Assembly: GCA_012840385.1 (NCBI GenBank)
Contig: DULK01000050.1
Location: 1 to 63,769, forward strand
Length of the DNA: 63,769 nt
Source: Syntrophomonadaceae bacterium
GTDB taxonomy: Bacteria; Bacillota; DSM-12270; Thermacetogeniales; Thermacetogeniaceae
Direction of reading: 5' to 3'
The notes beneath the pieces are model-generated. The model saw nothing but the letters and a program-made list of their open reading frames with translations. It was not told the DNA's origin and ran no database searches. Every line of letters begins with the position of its first letter. Position 1 is the stretch's first letter. Below, one piece after another: positions 17,135-26,612 of the stretch. The position numbers and the translations under genes were made by a program.

Positions 17135-18943
17135 TCAACCCGTACTCTTTAACTTTTCAAGCTCTTGATATAAGGTATGTAATTCTGCCAAGATGTTATT
17201 AATTCCTGCTTGGTCTTGATTCTTTTCACATTCTTGCAACGCCGCTTGACTTCGCTCGATTTCCTGCTTCAACCGCTCTCTTTTTAAAATACGCAGGTAG
17301 TCATCGATCATCCTTTTTTGCTGCTGCCGGTCGATTTCCTGCTCATCCCCTTGCAAGAGCAGGCTGGCTAATTCCGCCTGATCCTCTTCATCGACCCTGT
17401 TCAGGAGTTCGGCCGGGCTCCCCCAGCCAACCTCTGCCACGAGATCCAGGTAACGGCGCAGCTTGCCCTGAAAAACTGCGAGACCCAACTCCTGTTTTAC
17501 CAGTTCCCAGACCTCGGGGTCCAGGCACATAAATCGAAAAAGGCCACGCCTGGCGGCCTCAGATGCGCTTGCGCTCTGATTTACGAAAATTTGTTTGCCT
17601 TGTTCCATATTATATCTAATTTTTTCATTTCTATCCTTTCTTCCCTGCTTCCTGCCAAGGTAGCGCACAAGTTCTGAGCGGATGGCCTCTTCGGAGACCC
17701 CTAAACGTTCCGCCGCCTGCCTGATATAACCCTCCCGCAGCACAAGGTTCTCCACCCTGGCCAGATCCTCCAGGATGCCGCCGACGATCTCGGCCCTTCC
17801 CGGCACGGTTTCCGGATCGTGCTGCCGCATCAACTGCTCTATTTTAAACCCAAGGAAAGACATGGTGCGGTTTTTCAGGACACCGGCAAATGCTTCCCGT
17901 CCGTAGGTCCGCAGGAACTCATCCGGGTCCTTCCCCGCCGGCAGATCCAAAACGGAGACCTGGGCACCCAACTCCTGGAGGTAGCCGGCACCTCTCAGGG
18001 AAGCTGCCGAACCGGCAGCGTCATGATCAAAGGCCAGTACTACATCCCGGGTATACCGCAGCAGCAGCCTGGCCTGCTCGTGGGTAAAGGCCGTCCCCAG
18101 AGAGGCAACGGTATTGGTAAAACCGTGCTGGTGCGCGGTAATGCAGTCCATGTAGCCTTCGACCACCAGGGCCTGCCCCTTTTCCCTGATTGCAGGCGCC
18201 GCAAAATTAATCCCGTAGAGTGTGCGGCCTTTGCTGAACACGAAGGATTCCGAAGAATTCAAATACTTGGGCTGCTCTTCCCCCAGGGCACGACCCCCAA
18301 AACCGAGGCAGCGCCCCTGCCCGTCAAAGATAGGGAAGATCACCCGGCCGGACATGCGGTCACGCAACTGGTCATAATGGCTCACAAACAGCCCGGATTC
18401 GGCTAAAAACCGGCGGTCATACCCCTTTCTGAGAAGAAAGTCCAGCAGTTTGCCGCCGTCCTGGGGAGCAAAGCCCAGCAAAAAGCGCTTCCAGGTCTCT
18501 TCCTTCAATCCCCGTTTTTGCAGGTAGGAGCGAGCCTCCTCCCCTTCCGGTGCCTCCAGTAAAACACTATGATAAAATTCTGCGGCATAGGCGTTTACTT
18601 CGTAATACTTTTCTTTACGGACGTACCTTTCCCGGCTTTGCTCAGAACGGGGCAACTCCAGACCGACCCGGTGTGCCAGGAACTCAACTGCTTCCGGAAA
18701 GGTGAGGCGATCCTTTTTCATGATAAAAGTGAAGGCATTACCACCTGTACCGCAGCCAAAGCAGTAGAAGATCTGTTTTTCAGGGGATACTGTAAAGGAC
18801 GGGGTTTTTTCCGCATGGAACGGGCATAAACCCACATAGTTCCGGCCAGTTTTTTTTAGAACCACATATTCTCCTATGAGGTCAACTATATCGATCCTGC
18901 TGCGCACAGTCTCGAGAAAATCTTCCGGTAGCGGACCCGCCAT
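17135..18943 (-). CDS. dnaG: DNA primase
   Basis: This protein of about 602 residues lays down RNA primers at the replication fork. The N-terminal zinc finger ([11 protein letters not shown] with CFGCG, about residues 38-63), the RNA polymerase/TOPRIM catalytic core with VVEGYMDCI near 262 and FDHDAAG near 308, and a C-terminal helicase-interaction region are all present. I take ATG 18943 after AGGTGATTTCC as the start. It lies between dgt and rpoD in one orientation. Confidence 0.95.
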   Translation of the reverse strand: MAGPLPEDFLETVRSRIDIVDLIGEYVVLKKTGRNYVGLCPFHAEKTPSFTVSPEKQIFYCFGCGTGGNAFTFIMKKDRLTFPEAVEFLAHRVGLELPRSEQSRERYVRKEKYYEVNAYAAEFYHSVLLEAPEGEEARSYLQKRGLKEETWKRFLLGFAPQDGGKLLDFLLRKGYDRRFLAESGLFVSHYDQLRDRMSGRVIFPIFDGQGRCLGFGGRALGEEQPKYLNSSESFVFSKGRTLYGINFAAPAIREKGQALVVEGYMDCITAHQHGFTNTVASLGTAFTHEQARLLLRYTRDVVLAFDHDAAGSAASLRGAGYLQELGAQVSVLDLPAGKDPDEFLRTYGREAFAGVLKNRTMSFLGFKIEQLMRQHDPETVPGRAEIVGGILEDLARVENLVLREGYIRQAAERLGVSEEAIRSELVRYLGRKQGRKDRNEKIRYNMEQGKQIFVNQSASASEAARRGLFRFMCLDPEVWELVKQELGLAVFQGKLRRYLDLVAEVGWGSPAELLNRVDEEDQAELASLLLQGDEQEIDRQQQKRMIDDYLRILKRERLKQEIERSQAALQECEKNQDQAGINNILAELHTLYQELEKLKSTG

Positions 18944-19024
18944 GGAAATCACCTGTTCGCCGTAATCATTACTTAGTTCGCTTCTTTCCCCGCATCTCCT
19001 GCTTTACCAACTAAATGCAAACAG

Positions 19025-20032
19025 CTAATCCGACCAGGCGAAGGGTAAGAAGTATTTCTCAAAGGTCCTTATTGCAAAGCGATCGGTCATGCCCGCCACG
19101 TAATCCACCACACACCGCTCGATCCCCTCTGCTTCGATCTTCTCCTGAAATTCGGGTGGGAGGAATTCAGGCTGCTCCACGTAGAAGCGGTAGAGCATCT
19201 TGATGATGCGCCGCGCCTTCTGCTCCTCCTGTTTTGCCACCGAACCGATATAAACGTTTTTAAACAGGTAGTCCCGGAGGAGGTCCGTGGCCCGCTGTAC
19301 GGCCTCTCCCATCGAGATGGTGTCTTTTTCCCAACTGTTCTCGATCATGTCCACGACCATGGTGTTGATCCGGCTTTTGTGAGATGTCCCGAGCACCTCG
19401 AGGCTTTCCTTTGGGAGGTCCTCTTCCCTGATAATCCCCGCCCGTAGGGCATCGTCAATGTCATGGTTGATGTAGGCGATCCGGTCGGCGATCTTGACAA
19501 TTTGACCCTCCAGGGTGGCCGGTATCCCCGGCCCGGTGTGGTGCAGGATGCCGTCCCGTACCTCCCAGGTCAGGTTCAAACCACCCCTTCCCTCGAGCTT
19601 TTCCACAACCCGCAGGCTTTGTTCGTTATGGCGAAAGCCCGGAGGAAACACCTCGTTCAATGCCTGCTCACCCGAATGCCCGAATGGGGTGTGGCCCAGA
19701 TCGTGGCCGAGGGCAATCGCCTCCGTCAGGTCCTCGTTCAGCCTCAGGGCACGGGCGATGGTCCTGGAGATCTGGGAAACCTCCAGGGTATGGGTGATGC
19801 GCGTGCGGTAGTGATCACCCTCGGGAGCGATAAAGACCTGGGTTTTATGCTTGAGGCGCCGGAAAGCCTTGGAGTGGATGATCCGGTCGCGGTCGCGCTG
19901 GAAAGCCGTCCTCACCTGGCAAGGCGCCTCTTCCCTCTCCCTTCCCCGGCTGCAGGCGCTCAGGGTTGCGTAGCGGGAGAGATACTCCCGCTCTCTTGCC
20001 TCTATTTCGGCTCTTACACATCGCTCCCCCAC
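19025..20032 (-). CDS. dgt: deoxyguanosinetriphosphate triphosphohydrolase-like protein (HD domain)
   Basis: A 335-residue HD-superfamily dNTPase that would cut dGTP or other dNTPs to nucleoside and triphosphate. The N-terminal motif RDRDRIIHSKAFRRLKHKTQ and the metal site GHDLGHTPFGHSGE near residue 112 are intact, and the second HD-type aspartate lies in ADRIAYINHD. This is the shorter dgt-like subfamily common in Firmicutes beside dnaG. Start GTG 20032 follows GAGGGGGTGAGCC. It begins 4 nt after the flavoprotein gene. Confidence 0.92.
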   Translation of the reverse strand: MGERCVRAEIEAREREYLSRYATLSACSRGREREEAPCQVRTAFQRDRDRIIHSKAFRRLKHKTQVFIAPEGDHYRTRITHTLEVSQISRTIARALRLNEDLTEAIALGHDLGHTPFGHSGEQALNEVFPPGFRHNEQSLRVVEKLEGRGGLNLTWEVRDGILHHTGPGIPATLEGQIVKIADRIAYINHDIDDALRAGIIREEDLPKESLEVLGTSHKSRINTMVVDMIENSWEKDTISMGEAVQRATDLLRDYLFKNVYIGSVAKQEEQKARRIIKMLYRFYVEQPEFLPPEFQEKIEAEGIERCVVDYVAGMTDRFAIRTFEKYFLPFAWSD

Positions 20033-20036
20033 GGGC

Positions 20037-20645
20037 TCACCCCCTCTTTCGGATTCGCAAGCCCTCCGTGGCTCTGGCTACCTCTACGATTCGCCGCGCT
20101 AAAATACCGGTGCGTTTGATGCCGTTTTCATCCTGTCCGGCCGGGCTGTGGGCGCAGGCCCCCTGGTGGCCGCAGTCATAATCCCGCAGGCCGTCCCCTA
20201 CCAGGATCATCCCCTGGACAAGCATAAGATCGTGGATTGCCCTGAGGGCGGTCTCCTGACCCCCGAAACGGGCTCCGGCGACGGTGACCCCGCCCCCAAC
20301 CACATTTAAGAGGGCCTTTTCACTGCGGAGCACCCTGGTTTTGTCCCAGAATGCCTTCAACTGGCCGGAGATTGAGCCGAAGTAAACCGGGCTCCCGACC
20401 AGCATGCCGTCGGCCCTGCGCAGCAGTTCGAGAACCTCACCCAACCTGTTACCATCACCGCAACTCCCGTCACAAGGGGTTGCACAGGCATCACAGAATG
20501 GGGAATCAAGGCCGGCAAGAACCTCCGACACCTGGATCAAGCGGGTCTCGGCCCCCATTTCCTGGGCCACAGCCAGTCCCTGGCGCAGTAAAAAGGCCGT
20601 ATTTCCGTCTTTGTTGGGGCTCCCGTTGATTCCCAGAATTAACAA
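20037..20645 (-). CDS. iron-sulfur flavoprotein / NADPH-dependent FMN reductase family
   Basis: A 202-residue flavodoxin-fold protein. The FMN phosphate loop is GINGSPNKDGNT at residues 5-16, SPVYFGSISGQLKAFWD forms the flavin face, and a compact cysteine cluster FCDACATPCDGSCG near residue 51 matches the 4Fe-4S site of iron-sulfur flavoproteins. A further CGHQGAC motif lies near residue 160. These proteins carry out electron transfer in anaerobes, physiological partner usually unknown. The start is TTG 20645 behind AAAGGTGGTGATCGC. It is transcribed with dgt-dnaG-rpoD, 4 nt before dgt. Confidence 0.85.
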   Translation of the reverse strand: MLILGINGSPNKDGNTAFLLRQGLAVAQEMGAETRLIQVSEVLAGLDSPFCDACATPCDGSCGDGNRLGEVLELLRRADGMLVGSPVYFGSISGQLKAFWDKTRVLRSEKALLNVVGGGVTVAGARFGGQETALRAIHDLMLVQGMILVGDGLRDYDCGHQGACAHSPAGQDENGIKRTGILARRIVEVARATEGLRIRKRG

Positions 20646-20726
20646 GCGATCACCACCTTTCCGAGAAGGAAATACGTTAAATTAGTATATACTCCTTTTC
20701 CGGCCGCGGTTCCTTCATTAAAATAA

Positions 20727-20752
20727 AAAAAGAATGCCGGGATAACACCCGG
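20727..20752 (-). terminator. intrinsic terminator after the class V desulfurase gene
   Basis: On the minus strand CCGGG-TGTTAT-CCCGG is followed by CATTCTTTTTTT. It separates the sulfur block from the flavoprotein-dgt-dnaG-rpoD operon. Confidence 0.75.
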
Positions 20753-20826
20753 TAAACCTGTAGAAGAAAACGCTAAAATATTATTTACGGAGAAATCGGG
20801 TCTGGGACCTAACCGGGTTTATAATC

Positions 20827-21978
20827 CTAACAGGTTTTTGAAAGCTGCCTTACGGCGGCGACAAGCCGCTCCACATGGCTTTCATCGTTGAAATAGCCGA
20901 AACTCGCCCGCAGCGTACCCGACGGAAATGTTCCCAGGGCTTTATGGGCCGCCGGAGCGCAGTGCAGTCCGGTACGCACCCCGATCTTGAAAGCCTGATC
21001 AAGGATCGTGCCCGCAAGGGCGACGTCCATTGCATCCAGGGTAAAGGAAACGACACCGGTTTTGGGATCAACGGGATCACAGAACAGCCGCACACCGTCC
21101 ACTCCCTTTAAGCCTTCCACCAGTTGCCGGGCAAGTTCTGCTTCGTGGCTTGCGATGGAGCCTATCCCCACCGACTCAATAAAGCGGATTCCGGCGAGCA
21201 GCCCGGCGATTCCCGGGAGATTGGCGGTTCCCCCTTCCAGGCGCCACGGTAATTCCTCCGGCTGGTAATCGCCTTCAGACTTGATGCCCGTTCCCCCCTC
21301 CCTGAAGGGATCGACGGGGATATCCCTGCCGAGGATTAAAATCCCTACGCCCATCGGGCCCAACAGGCCTTTATGTCCTGGGGCAGCAAGTATATCGATC
21401 CCCATCCTGTCCATATCCACTTCAACAACTCCGGCGCTTTGAGCGGCATCCAGAATCAGGATACCACCCTGCTCGTGAACGATCCCGGCGATTTCACGGA
21501 CCGACGAGAGACATCCGGTTACGTTCGATGCGTGCGAAATTACGGCAAAGTCGATTCCGGCATGACATAACTCGCGGAAGTGATCGAGATCGATCTGAAA
21601 ATCGCCGGTTCCCCGGGCCACCGCCACGGATACCCCCGAACGCTGCAGGCTGCGGAGCGGCCGCATCACCGAGTTGTGCTCGTAGGGGCCGGTAACCACC
21701 CTGTCCCCGGGTTTTATCAGGCCCTTCAGGGCAATGTTGAGGGAGTCGGTGCAGTTGAGGGTAAAGACCACATGCTCGGGGGAAGGCGCGTTGAAGAACC
21801 GTGCCACTGCATGCCTGGCGTCTGCAATGATCCGCTCGGCCTGCTGGGACATATGGTGCGAGGAACGGCCGGGATTGGCCCCGAACTCCCGCATGGTTTC
21901 ATCAACCGCTTTATAAACAGGTTCCGGCTTCGGCCACGTGGTGGCAGCATTGTCGAGATATACGAATGGGCCGTCCAC
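20827..21978 (-). CDS. cysteine desulfurase family protein (class V aminotransferase)
   Basis: A 383-residue PLP enzyme of the SufS-like group that begins YLDNAATTWPKPEPV. The PLP lysine is in APGHKGLLGP near 203, the likely catalytic cysteine in TGLHCAPAAHKALGT near 342, and EGGTG contributes to the cofactor pocket. It would release sulfur from cysteine as persulfide. It starts 5 nt after the ThiF-like gene, so the pair probably acts together in sulfur transfer. It is closely similar to the desulfurase half of the ars-operon protein at 32268-34013. GTG start behind AGGAGGG. Confidence 0.9.
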   Translation of the reverse strand: MDGPFVYLDNAATTWPKPEPVYKAVDETMREFGANPGRSSHHMSQQAERIIADARHAVARFFNAPSPEHVVFTLNCTDSLNIALKGLIKPGDRVVTGPYEHNSVMRPLRSLQRSGVSVAVARGTGDFQIDLDHFRELCHAGIDFAVISHASNVTGCLSSVREIAGIVHEQGGILILDAAQSAGVVEVDMDRMGIDILAAPGHKGLLGPMGVGILILGRDIPVDPFREGGTGIKSEGDYQPEELPWRLEGGTANLPGIAGLLAGIRFIESVGIGSIASHEAELARQLVEGLKGVDGVRLFCDPVDPKTGVVSFTLDAMDVALAGTILDQAFKIGVRTGLHCAPAAHKALGTFPSGTLRASFGYFNDESHVERLVAAVRQLSKTC

Positions 21979-21983
21979 TCCGG

Positions 21984-23009
21984 TTACCCTCCTATGTATC
22001 TCCCGTAAAGACTCCTGGCCACCTGGGGATCTTCGGTTCCGAAAACAATCGCCCTGCCGTCACGGAAAAGAACAATCTCATATTCCCCGCAGCGAAACCT
22101 CAGCAGGTAGGCATTATGCTCCACTTGGAAGATCTTGCTCAGCGTCTCCAGGGTCAGCTCGAAGTTAATTTTGGTGCTCCCCGCCGGCACCACCTGAACC
22201 GCTTTCCGACCGCAGAGGGACGTGGTCATCAGGTCGCCCGAGCGGTTCAACAGGTTGAACTCTTGTTTTTCGCATACGGGACACCCCTGCAGCCGTTCTA
22301 CCGGAGCGATGGTGACGCTGTTGTGCCAGAGCTCGATGAAGGTCAGTCCGCGCGATACCTGATCTTGCTTCCCAACCAGTATTTTCAATGCCTCCGAGGC
22401 TTCCCAGGCCGCAACCATAAAAGCGATCGGGCCAAGCACCCCAACAGTGTCGCAGGTAAACGGCGAGGTGTGCCCCGACACCCCGGGAAAGAGACAGTTG
22501 AAACAGGGGGTGATCCCCGGGACGAAGGTGGCGGTACTGCCATACGTGGCTATACAACCGCCGTAGATCCAGGGTATTCTCATTTTTACGCAGGCCTCAT
22601 TAATCAGCGCCCTTGTGTAGAAGTTGTCAAGCCCGTCGAGCACCACCGTGGCGCCTGAAATTATTTTCTCGACGTTCCCGGAATTTACGTCATCAACCAT
22701 GACCTCGTAATCAACCTCCGAATTTATCCGTGCCAGCCGGTTTTTAGCCGCAACCGCTTTTGGCAGGGAGTTTGCGGCGTCCTCCTCTTCGTAAAGCCCC
22801 TGTCTCTGGAGATTGGTCCAGTCGACAAAATCCCTGTCCACCAGGCAAAGGGAACCCACGCCGGCCCTGGCGAGAATATTTGCAATGTTGCTTCCCAGCG
22901 CTCCCAGGCCGATTACCACCACCCTTGACTGCCTTATCGCCTGCTGGCCGGCCTCACCGATCTCCGATACAAGCGCCTGCCGGGCATACCTCTCAGGTAT
23001 GATCACCAT
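21984..23009 (-). CDS. ThiF/MoeB/HesA-family adenylyltransferase
   Basis: A 341-residue E1-like enzyme that would adenylate the C-terminal glycine of a small ubiquitin-like sulfur carrier (ThiS or MoaD type). The nucleotide loop GLGALGSNIANILARAG is at residues 34-50, DRDFVDWTNLQRQ follows, and two CxxC pairs (CFNC near 172 and CPVC near 240) form a structural zinc site. A further 80-residue C-terminal domain may bind the carrier. No thiS or moaD gene is in the window. A GTG three bases inside the ATG (23006) is better spaced from GGAGGT. Cotranscribed with the desulfurase downstream. Confidence 0.88.
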   Translation of the reverse strand: MVIIPERYARQALVSEIGEAGQQAIRQSRVVVIGLGALGSNIANILARAGVGSLCLVDRDFVDWTNLQRQGLYEEEDAANSLPKAVAAKNRLARINSEVDYEVMVDDVNSGNVEKIISGATVVLDGLDNFYTRALINEACVKMRIPWIYGGCIATYGSTATFVPGITPCFNCLFPGVSGHTSPFTCDTVGVLGPIAFMVAAWEASEALKILVGKQDQVSRGLTFIELWHNSVTIAPVERLQGCPVCEKQEFNLLNRSGDLMTTSLCGRKAVQVVPAGSTKINFELTLETLSKIFQVEHNAYLLRFRCGEYEIVLFRDGRAIVFGTEDPQVARSLYGRYIGG

Positions 23010-23134
23010 CTACCTCCTCTCCCAACATACCCTGGCCTTACGCTGCTTGTTACAGAATACCATTGATATTCTACTAAGTTAATCATATATGTAGGGTTAG
23101 TGGGAAGCAACCACCTCCACGACCTCTTGAACAA

Positions 23135-23584
23135 TTAAATGTAATACATGTAACTATTCTGACTGGTGTGCTTCCTGGACTCCTGCACCAGGTCTTCGAG
23201 GGTGAAGGAATCAAGCACCTCGGCGATGCTGTCCCTCACCTTTGCCCAGACCATGCGCGTGACACACCCTTCGGCCCGTTCGCACTCCTCCGGGTAATCC
23301 TCGCTGACGCAGGCAACCGGCGCAATCGGTCCCTCCAGGGCCCGGATAACCTCACCGACAGTGATGTTTTTCGGCTCCTTCGCCAGTATGTAGCCACCCT
23401 GGGCGCCGCGCACGCTTTTGACCAGTCCGGCCCTCTTCAAAGGCACCATCAGCTGTTCCAGGTAACCCTCCGAGATACCCTGGCGTTCCGCTATGCTGTT
23501 CAAGGTTATGGGGCCCTCGTTTTTATTGAGAGCCATGTCAAGAACCGCTCTTAACCCGTACCGTCCCTTTGTTGATAATTTCAA
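23135..23584 (-). CDS. Rrf2-family transcriptional regulator (IscR-like)
   Basis: A winged-helix regulator of about 149 residues. The typical N-terminus KLSTKGRYGLRAVLDMA, the recognition region SEGYLEQLMVPLKRAGLV and GAQGGYILAK are clear. Three cysteines in ACVSEDYPEECERAEGCV near residue 95 correspond to the Fe-S ligands of IscR-type members. I choose TTG 23584, spaced from AGAGGTGATG and giving the family-typical start. It follows iscS-iscU-fdhD and probably senses Fe-S status and controls that operon. Confidence 0.9.
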   Translation of the reverse strand: MKLSTKGRYGLRAVLDMALNKNEGPITLNSIAERQGISEGYLEQLMVPLKRAGLVKSVRGAQGGYILAKEPKNITVGEVIRALEGPIAPVACVSEDYPEECERAEGCVTRMVWAKVRDSIAEVLDSFTLEDLVQESRKHTSQNSYMYYI

Positions 23585-23618
23585 CTTCATCACCTCTAAA
23601 TGTTGAAACAGTCCCGTC

Positions 23619-24443
23619 CTACCGCCCGGTCACCACCCGTTCCGGGTGGGTATAGACGTTAAACCGTTTTCCTCTGGCGAATCCGACCACCGTTATCCCC
23701 AAATCCTCCGCCAGATCCAGGGCGAGATCGGTCGGCGCAGAACGGGAGATGATTACGGCAATACCCATTTTGGCGGTTTTAAGCAAAACCTCCGAGGAGA
23801 CACGTCCGCTGAAGACGATCAGCTTATCCTCCAAAGGGATTCCTTCAAGGAAGCACTGACCCAGGATTTTATCAAGGGTATTGTGGCGGCCGACGTCCTC
23901 GTGATAGAGAAGGATCTTACCGTCAACCGCCAGGGCGGCGCTGTGAACACCGCCTGTTTTACGAAACAGCTGCGATCTCTCCTCCAACTCTTCCGCCAAG
24001 CTCCGTACATCCGCCGCAGTTACTTTTAAATCTGTAACAATTTTTCTGCACAACAGAGCGTCCGTCGAGAAGTAAAAGGAGGCGCGGCTCCGCCCGCAGC
24101 AGGGGGTGATATAGCGCTTCAGAAAAAGCCGCTCGGCCAGATTGCCGGGTTCCCCCCCGGTGACCACAAAGGCCAACCCCTTTTCCTCATCTATGGTAAT
24201 TTCCTTGAGATCGCTGCGCTTTTGCAGGATCCCCTCGGCGCACAGGAACCCCACCGCCATGTAATCAAGGTGCACAGGAGAGCAGACGATGGTGGCAAAC
24301 TCCTTTGAATTTAGATATATGGTGAGGGCCTTTTCCCGAACGATCAGATCCTCCTGCTCCCGCATCCCGGGGTCCTGCACCCGCAGGACGCGCCGGAAGG
24401 CAGCCGGAACCCCTCTGTCAGGCCTGTTTCCGTTCATTTCCAT
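23619..24443 (-). CDS. fdhD: formate dehydrogenase accessory sulfurtransferase FdhD
   Basis: A 274-residue protein that passes sulfur from the IscS desulfurase to the molybdenum/tungsten cofactor of formate dehydrogenase. The mobile cysteine loop appears as TPCCGRSR near residue 114, a common variant of the CxxC, and HEDVGRHNTLDKI and SGRVSSEVLLKTA are the conserved cofactor-binding motifs. It lies 13 nt after iscU, directly in the ISC operon, which fits its need for a desulfurase. Its presence implies a formate dehydrogenase elsewhere in the genome. Confidence 0.94.
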   Translation of the reverse strand: MEMNGNRPDRGVPAAFRRVLRVQDPGMREQEDLIVREKALTIYLNSKEFATIVCSPVHLDYMAVGFLCAEGILQKRSDLKEITIDEEKGLAFVVTGGEPGNLAERLFLKRYITPCCGRSRASFYFSTDALLCRKIVTDLKVTAADVRSLAEELEERSQLFRKTGGVHSAALAVDGKILLYHEDVGRHNTLDKILGQCFLEGIPLEDKLIVFSGRVSSEVLLKTAKMGIAVIISRSAPTDLALDLAEDLGITVVGFARGKRFNVYTHPERVVTGR

Positions 24444-24456
24444 CGGCGCTGCCCGG

Positions 24457-24843
24457 TTATGCCCTTCCGGCGGCTGCGGAAGCTTTCTGCTTCCAGTCCT
24501 CTATCGCCTTGTGCAGGGCGTCCGCCGCCAGGTTGGAGCAGTGCTTTTTCTGGGCCGGGAGCCCTCCCAGGGCTTTGGCAACGTCGTTGTTAGTCAGCTT
24601 GAGGCCTTCCTCCACCGTCTTCCCCTTGGCAAGCTCGGTCATCATGCTCCCGCTGGCAACTGCCGCCCCGCAGCCGAAGGTCATGTACTTCACGTCATCC
24701 AGCACTCCGTCTTTGACTTTTATATAGACCCGCAGGATATCCCCGCAGACGACATTCCCCACTTCCCCCACACCACTGGCATCGGGAATTTCACCCACGT
24801 TGCGAGGGTTCGTGAAATGCTCCATCACCGTTTCGTTATACAT
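24457..24843 (-). CDS. iscU: Fe-S cluster assembly scaffold IscU/NifU-like
   Basis: A scaffold of about 128 residues on which 2Fe-2S and 4Fe-4S clusters are built. The three ligand cysteines are present in NVVCGD, TFGCGAAVASGS and KKHCSN. I take ATG 24843 behind GGAGGGATGATC. It lies 40 nt after iscS and 13 nt before fdhD, the standard iscS-iscU order of Clostridia. This is the NifU N-terminal-domain type, without extra domains. Confidence 0.95.
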   Translation of the reverse strand: MYNETVMEHFTNPRNVGEIPDASGVGEVGNVVCGDILRVYIKVKDGVLDDVKYMTFGCGAAVASGSMMTELAKGKTVEEGLKLTNNDVAKALGGLPAQKKHCSNLAADALHKAIEDWKQKASAAAGRA

Positions 24844-24883
24844 GATCATCCCTCCTCAGATAATAAGGCTCAAGAAAACCGCC

Positions 24884-26065
24884 TCAACCGGCCCATCCCA
24901 CCGGATGTTTTTGTGCCAGCGGAGAAAAGCTCCGCAGCCGGTTTACAATCTCCGGCAACACCTCGAGCACGTAATCGATATCCTCTTCGTCGTTCGCCCG
25001 CCCCAGTGTCATGCGCAGCGAACCATGAATCAGTTCATAGGGCAGTCCGATTGCCGTCAAAACGTGCGACGGCTCCAGGGCCCGGGAGCTGCAGGCCGAG
25101 CCGGAAGAGGCGGCGATTCCCTTGAGATCAAGGCTTAAGAGCATGGATTCCCCTTCCACGTAAGCAAAGCTGAAGTTGGCGTTGTGGGGGAGCCGTTTCT
25201 CGGGATGCCCGTTTAATCGCACCTCCGGGATTTTCTCCAGGATTCCCCGTACAAGCCTGTCTCTGAGCCGCTTCGTACGGTCATGCTCCTCTTCCAGATC
25301 CCTTGCCGCAATCTCAGCAGCCTTGCCGAAGCCGACGATCCCGATGGTGTTTTCCGTTCCGGAGCGCAGCTTTTTCTCCTGCCCGCCGCCGTGCACCACC
25401 GGAAGCAGCCTGAGCCCCTTTCGCTTATAAAGGGCGCCGATCCCCTTCGGCCCGTAAATCTTATGCGATGACAGTGTGAGCAGGTCAACGCCGAGCGCTT
25501 CCACGTCAACAGGGATTTTACCCGCCGTCTGCACCGCGTCGGTGTGGAAGATCACCTCATGCTCCCTGGCGATCCGGCCGATTTCCTCTATCGGTTCAAT
25601 GGTCCCGATCTCGTTGTTGGCGTGCATGATGCTGATCAGGATGGTATCCCGGCGAATCGCCTTCCTCACATCATCGGGATCGACCATGCCGTACCGGTCC
25701 ACCGGCAAAAAGGTTACCTCGTAGCCGTTTTTCTCAAGATATTTGCAGGTATCGAGAACGGCGTGGTGTTCGATGGAAGAGGTGATGATGTGGTTCCCCT
25801 TCTTGCGCCTGGCCGCTGCTGTGCCTAAGATTGCCAGGTTGTCCGCTTCCGTCCCGCCGCTGGTAAAATAGATCTCTTCGGGACTGGCCTTGATCAAATC
25901 GGCGACCTGCTGCCGCGCTTCCTCCACCCACTTCCTGGCCTCCCGGCCAAAGGAATGGATGCTGGATGGATTTCCGAAGGTATCCTTCATAAACCGGCAC
26001 ATGAGGGAATAAACCTCCGGATGCAGCGGCGTCGTCGCCGCGTGGTCCAGATACACCTTGCGCAT
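24884..26065 (-). CDS. iscS: cysteine desulfurase IscS/NifS
   Basis: A 393-residue PLP enzyme that converts cysteine to alanine and delivers persulfide sulfur to IscU and FdhD. VYLDHAATTPLHPEV at the start, the PLP lysine in SSHKIYGPKG near 203 and the flexible-loop catalytic cysteine in SSGSACSSRALEPSH near 325 are as expected. It is first in the operon iscS-iscU-fdhD-rrf2. A 19-bp perfect palindrome about 90 nt upstream may be the operator for the Rrf2 regulator. Confidence 0.95.
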   Translation of the reverse strand: MRKVYLDHAATTPLHPEVYSLMCRFMKDTFGNPSSIHSFGREARKWVEEARQQVADLIKASPEEIYFTSGGTEADNLAILGTAAARRKKGNHIITSSIEHHAVLDTCKYLEKNGYEVTFLPVDRYGMVDPDDVRKAIRRDTILISIMHANNEIGTIEPIEEIGRIAREHEVIFHTDAVQTAGKIPVDVEALGVDLLTLSSHKIYGPKGIGALYKRKGLRLLPVVHGGGQEKKLRSGTENTIGIVGFGKAAEIAARDLEEEHDRTKRLRDRLVRGILEKIPEVRLNGHPEKRLPHNANFSFAYVEGESMLLSLDLKGIAASSGSACSSRALEPSHVLTAIGLPYELIHGSLRMTLGRANDEEDIDYVLEVLPEIVNRLRSFSPLAQKHPVGWAG

Positions 26066-26151
26066 CTCATGTCATCTCCTGCATTAGTTTATTAAAAAAT
26101 ATCTCCAAATTTATCAAAATAAATCCACAGTAAGACAACCGCAGTTCTTAT

Positions 26152-26170
26152 TCCTATTAAATTAATAGGA
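26152..26170. promoter_or_regulatory. palindromic operator candidate upstream of iscS
   Basis: TCCTATTAAATTAATAGGA is a perfect 19-bp palindrome located 87-105 nt upstream of the iscS start. Rrf2-type regulators bind AT-rich palindromes of this size, and an Rrf2 gene is the last gene of the operon. The connection is inferred. Confidence 0.5.
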
Positions 26171-26341
26171 TTTAATCATAAGATACTAAATCGGTTTCCA
26201 AATGTCAAGCGAATGTTCTGGACAAATGGTTTATTTGAACTACGGGCTCACCTCACTCCAGACACTTGATAGCTCATCCCAATTACGGTGGTGCCGGCAT
26301 AAACTGTTACAAACTATCCCGTTGTCCGTCAGGATGAAGCA

Positions 26342-26605
26342 TTGCCGGGAGGAGTCAGAAAGGAGCTCGTCGCCGCCCTTCAAGAGATGCAGTTCTGGCT
26401 CAGGATCATGCAGGAACATGCGGGGTTGATCAGAAACGGCCTTGATCCTACAGAAGAAAGGCTGTTCAGGGAAGCGGACAGATTCTTCCAGGAGTTCGCG
26501 CCTCTGCGGGCGGAAGCCGAATCCCTGATATCCGTTCGGCCCGATAAAAAAATAGGTGAACTGATCGAGCGCAGCCCGGCCATCGTCGGCAGGCTGAGGA
26601 ATAGG
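26342..26605 (+). pseudogene. DUF2935-like gene fragment
   Basis: Residues such as MQFWLRIMQEHAGLIRNGL and DPTEERLFREADRFFQEFAP match the start of the DUF2935 family as I remember it, whose members are normally about 270 residues long. Here the similarity fades after about 85 residues and the frame ends at 26650 in unrelated sequence. There is no ribosome site at its 5' end. I therefore read it as a truncated remnant rather than a working gene. Confidence 0.5.
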
Positions 26606-26612
26606 AATAGCA

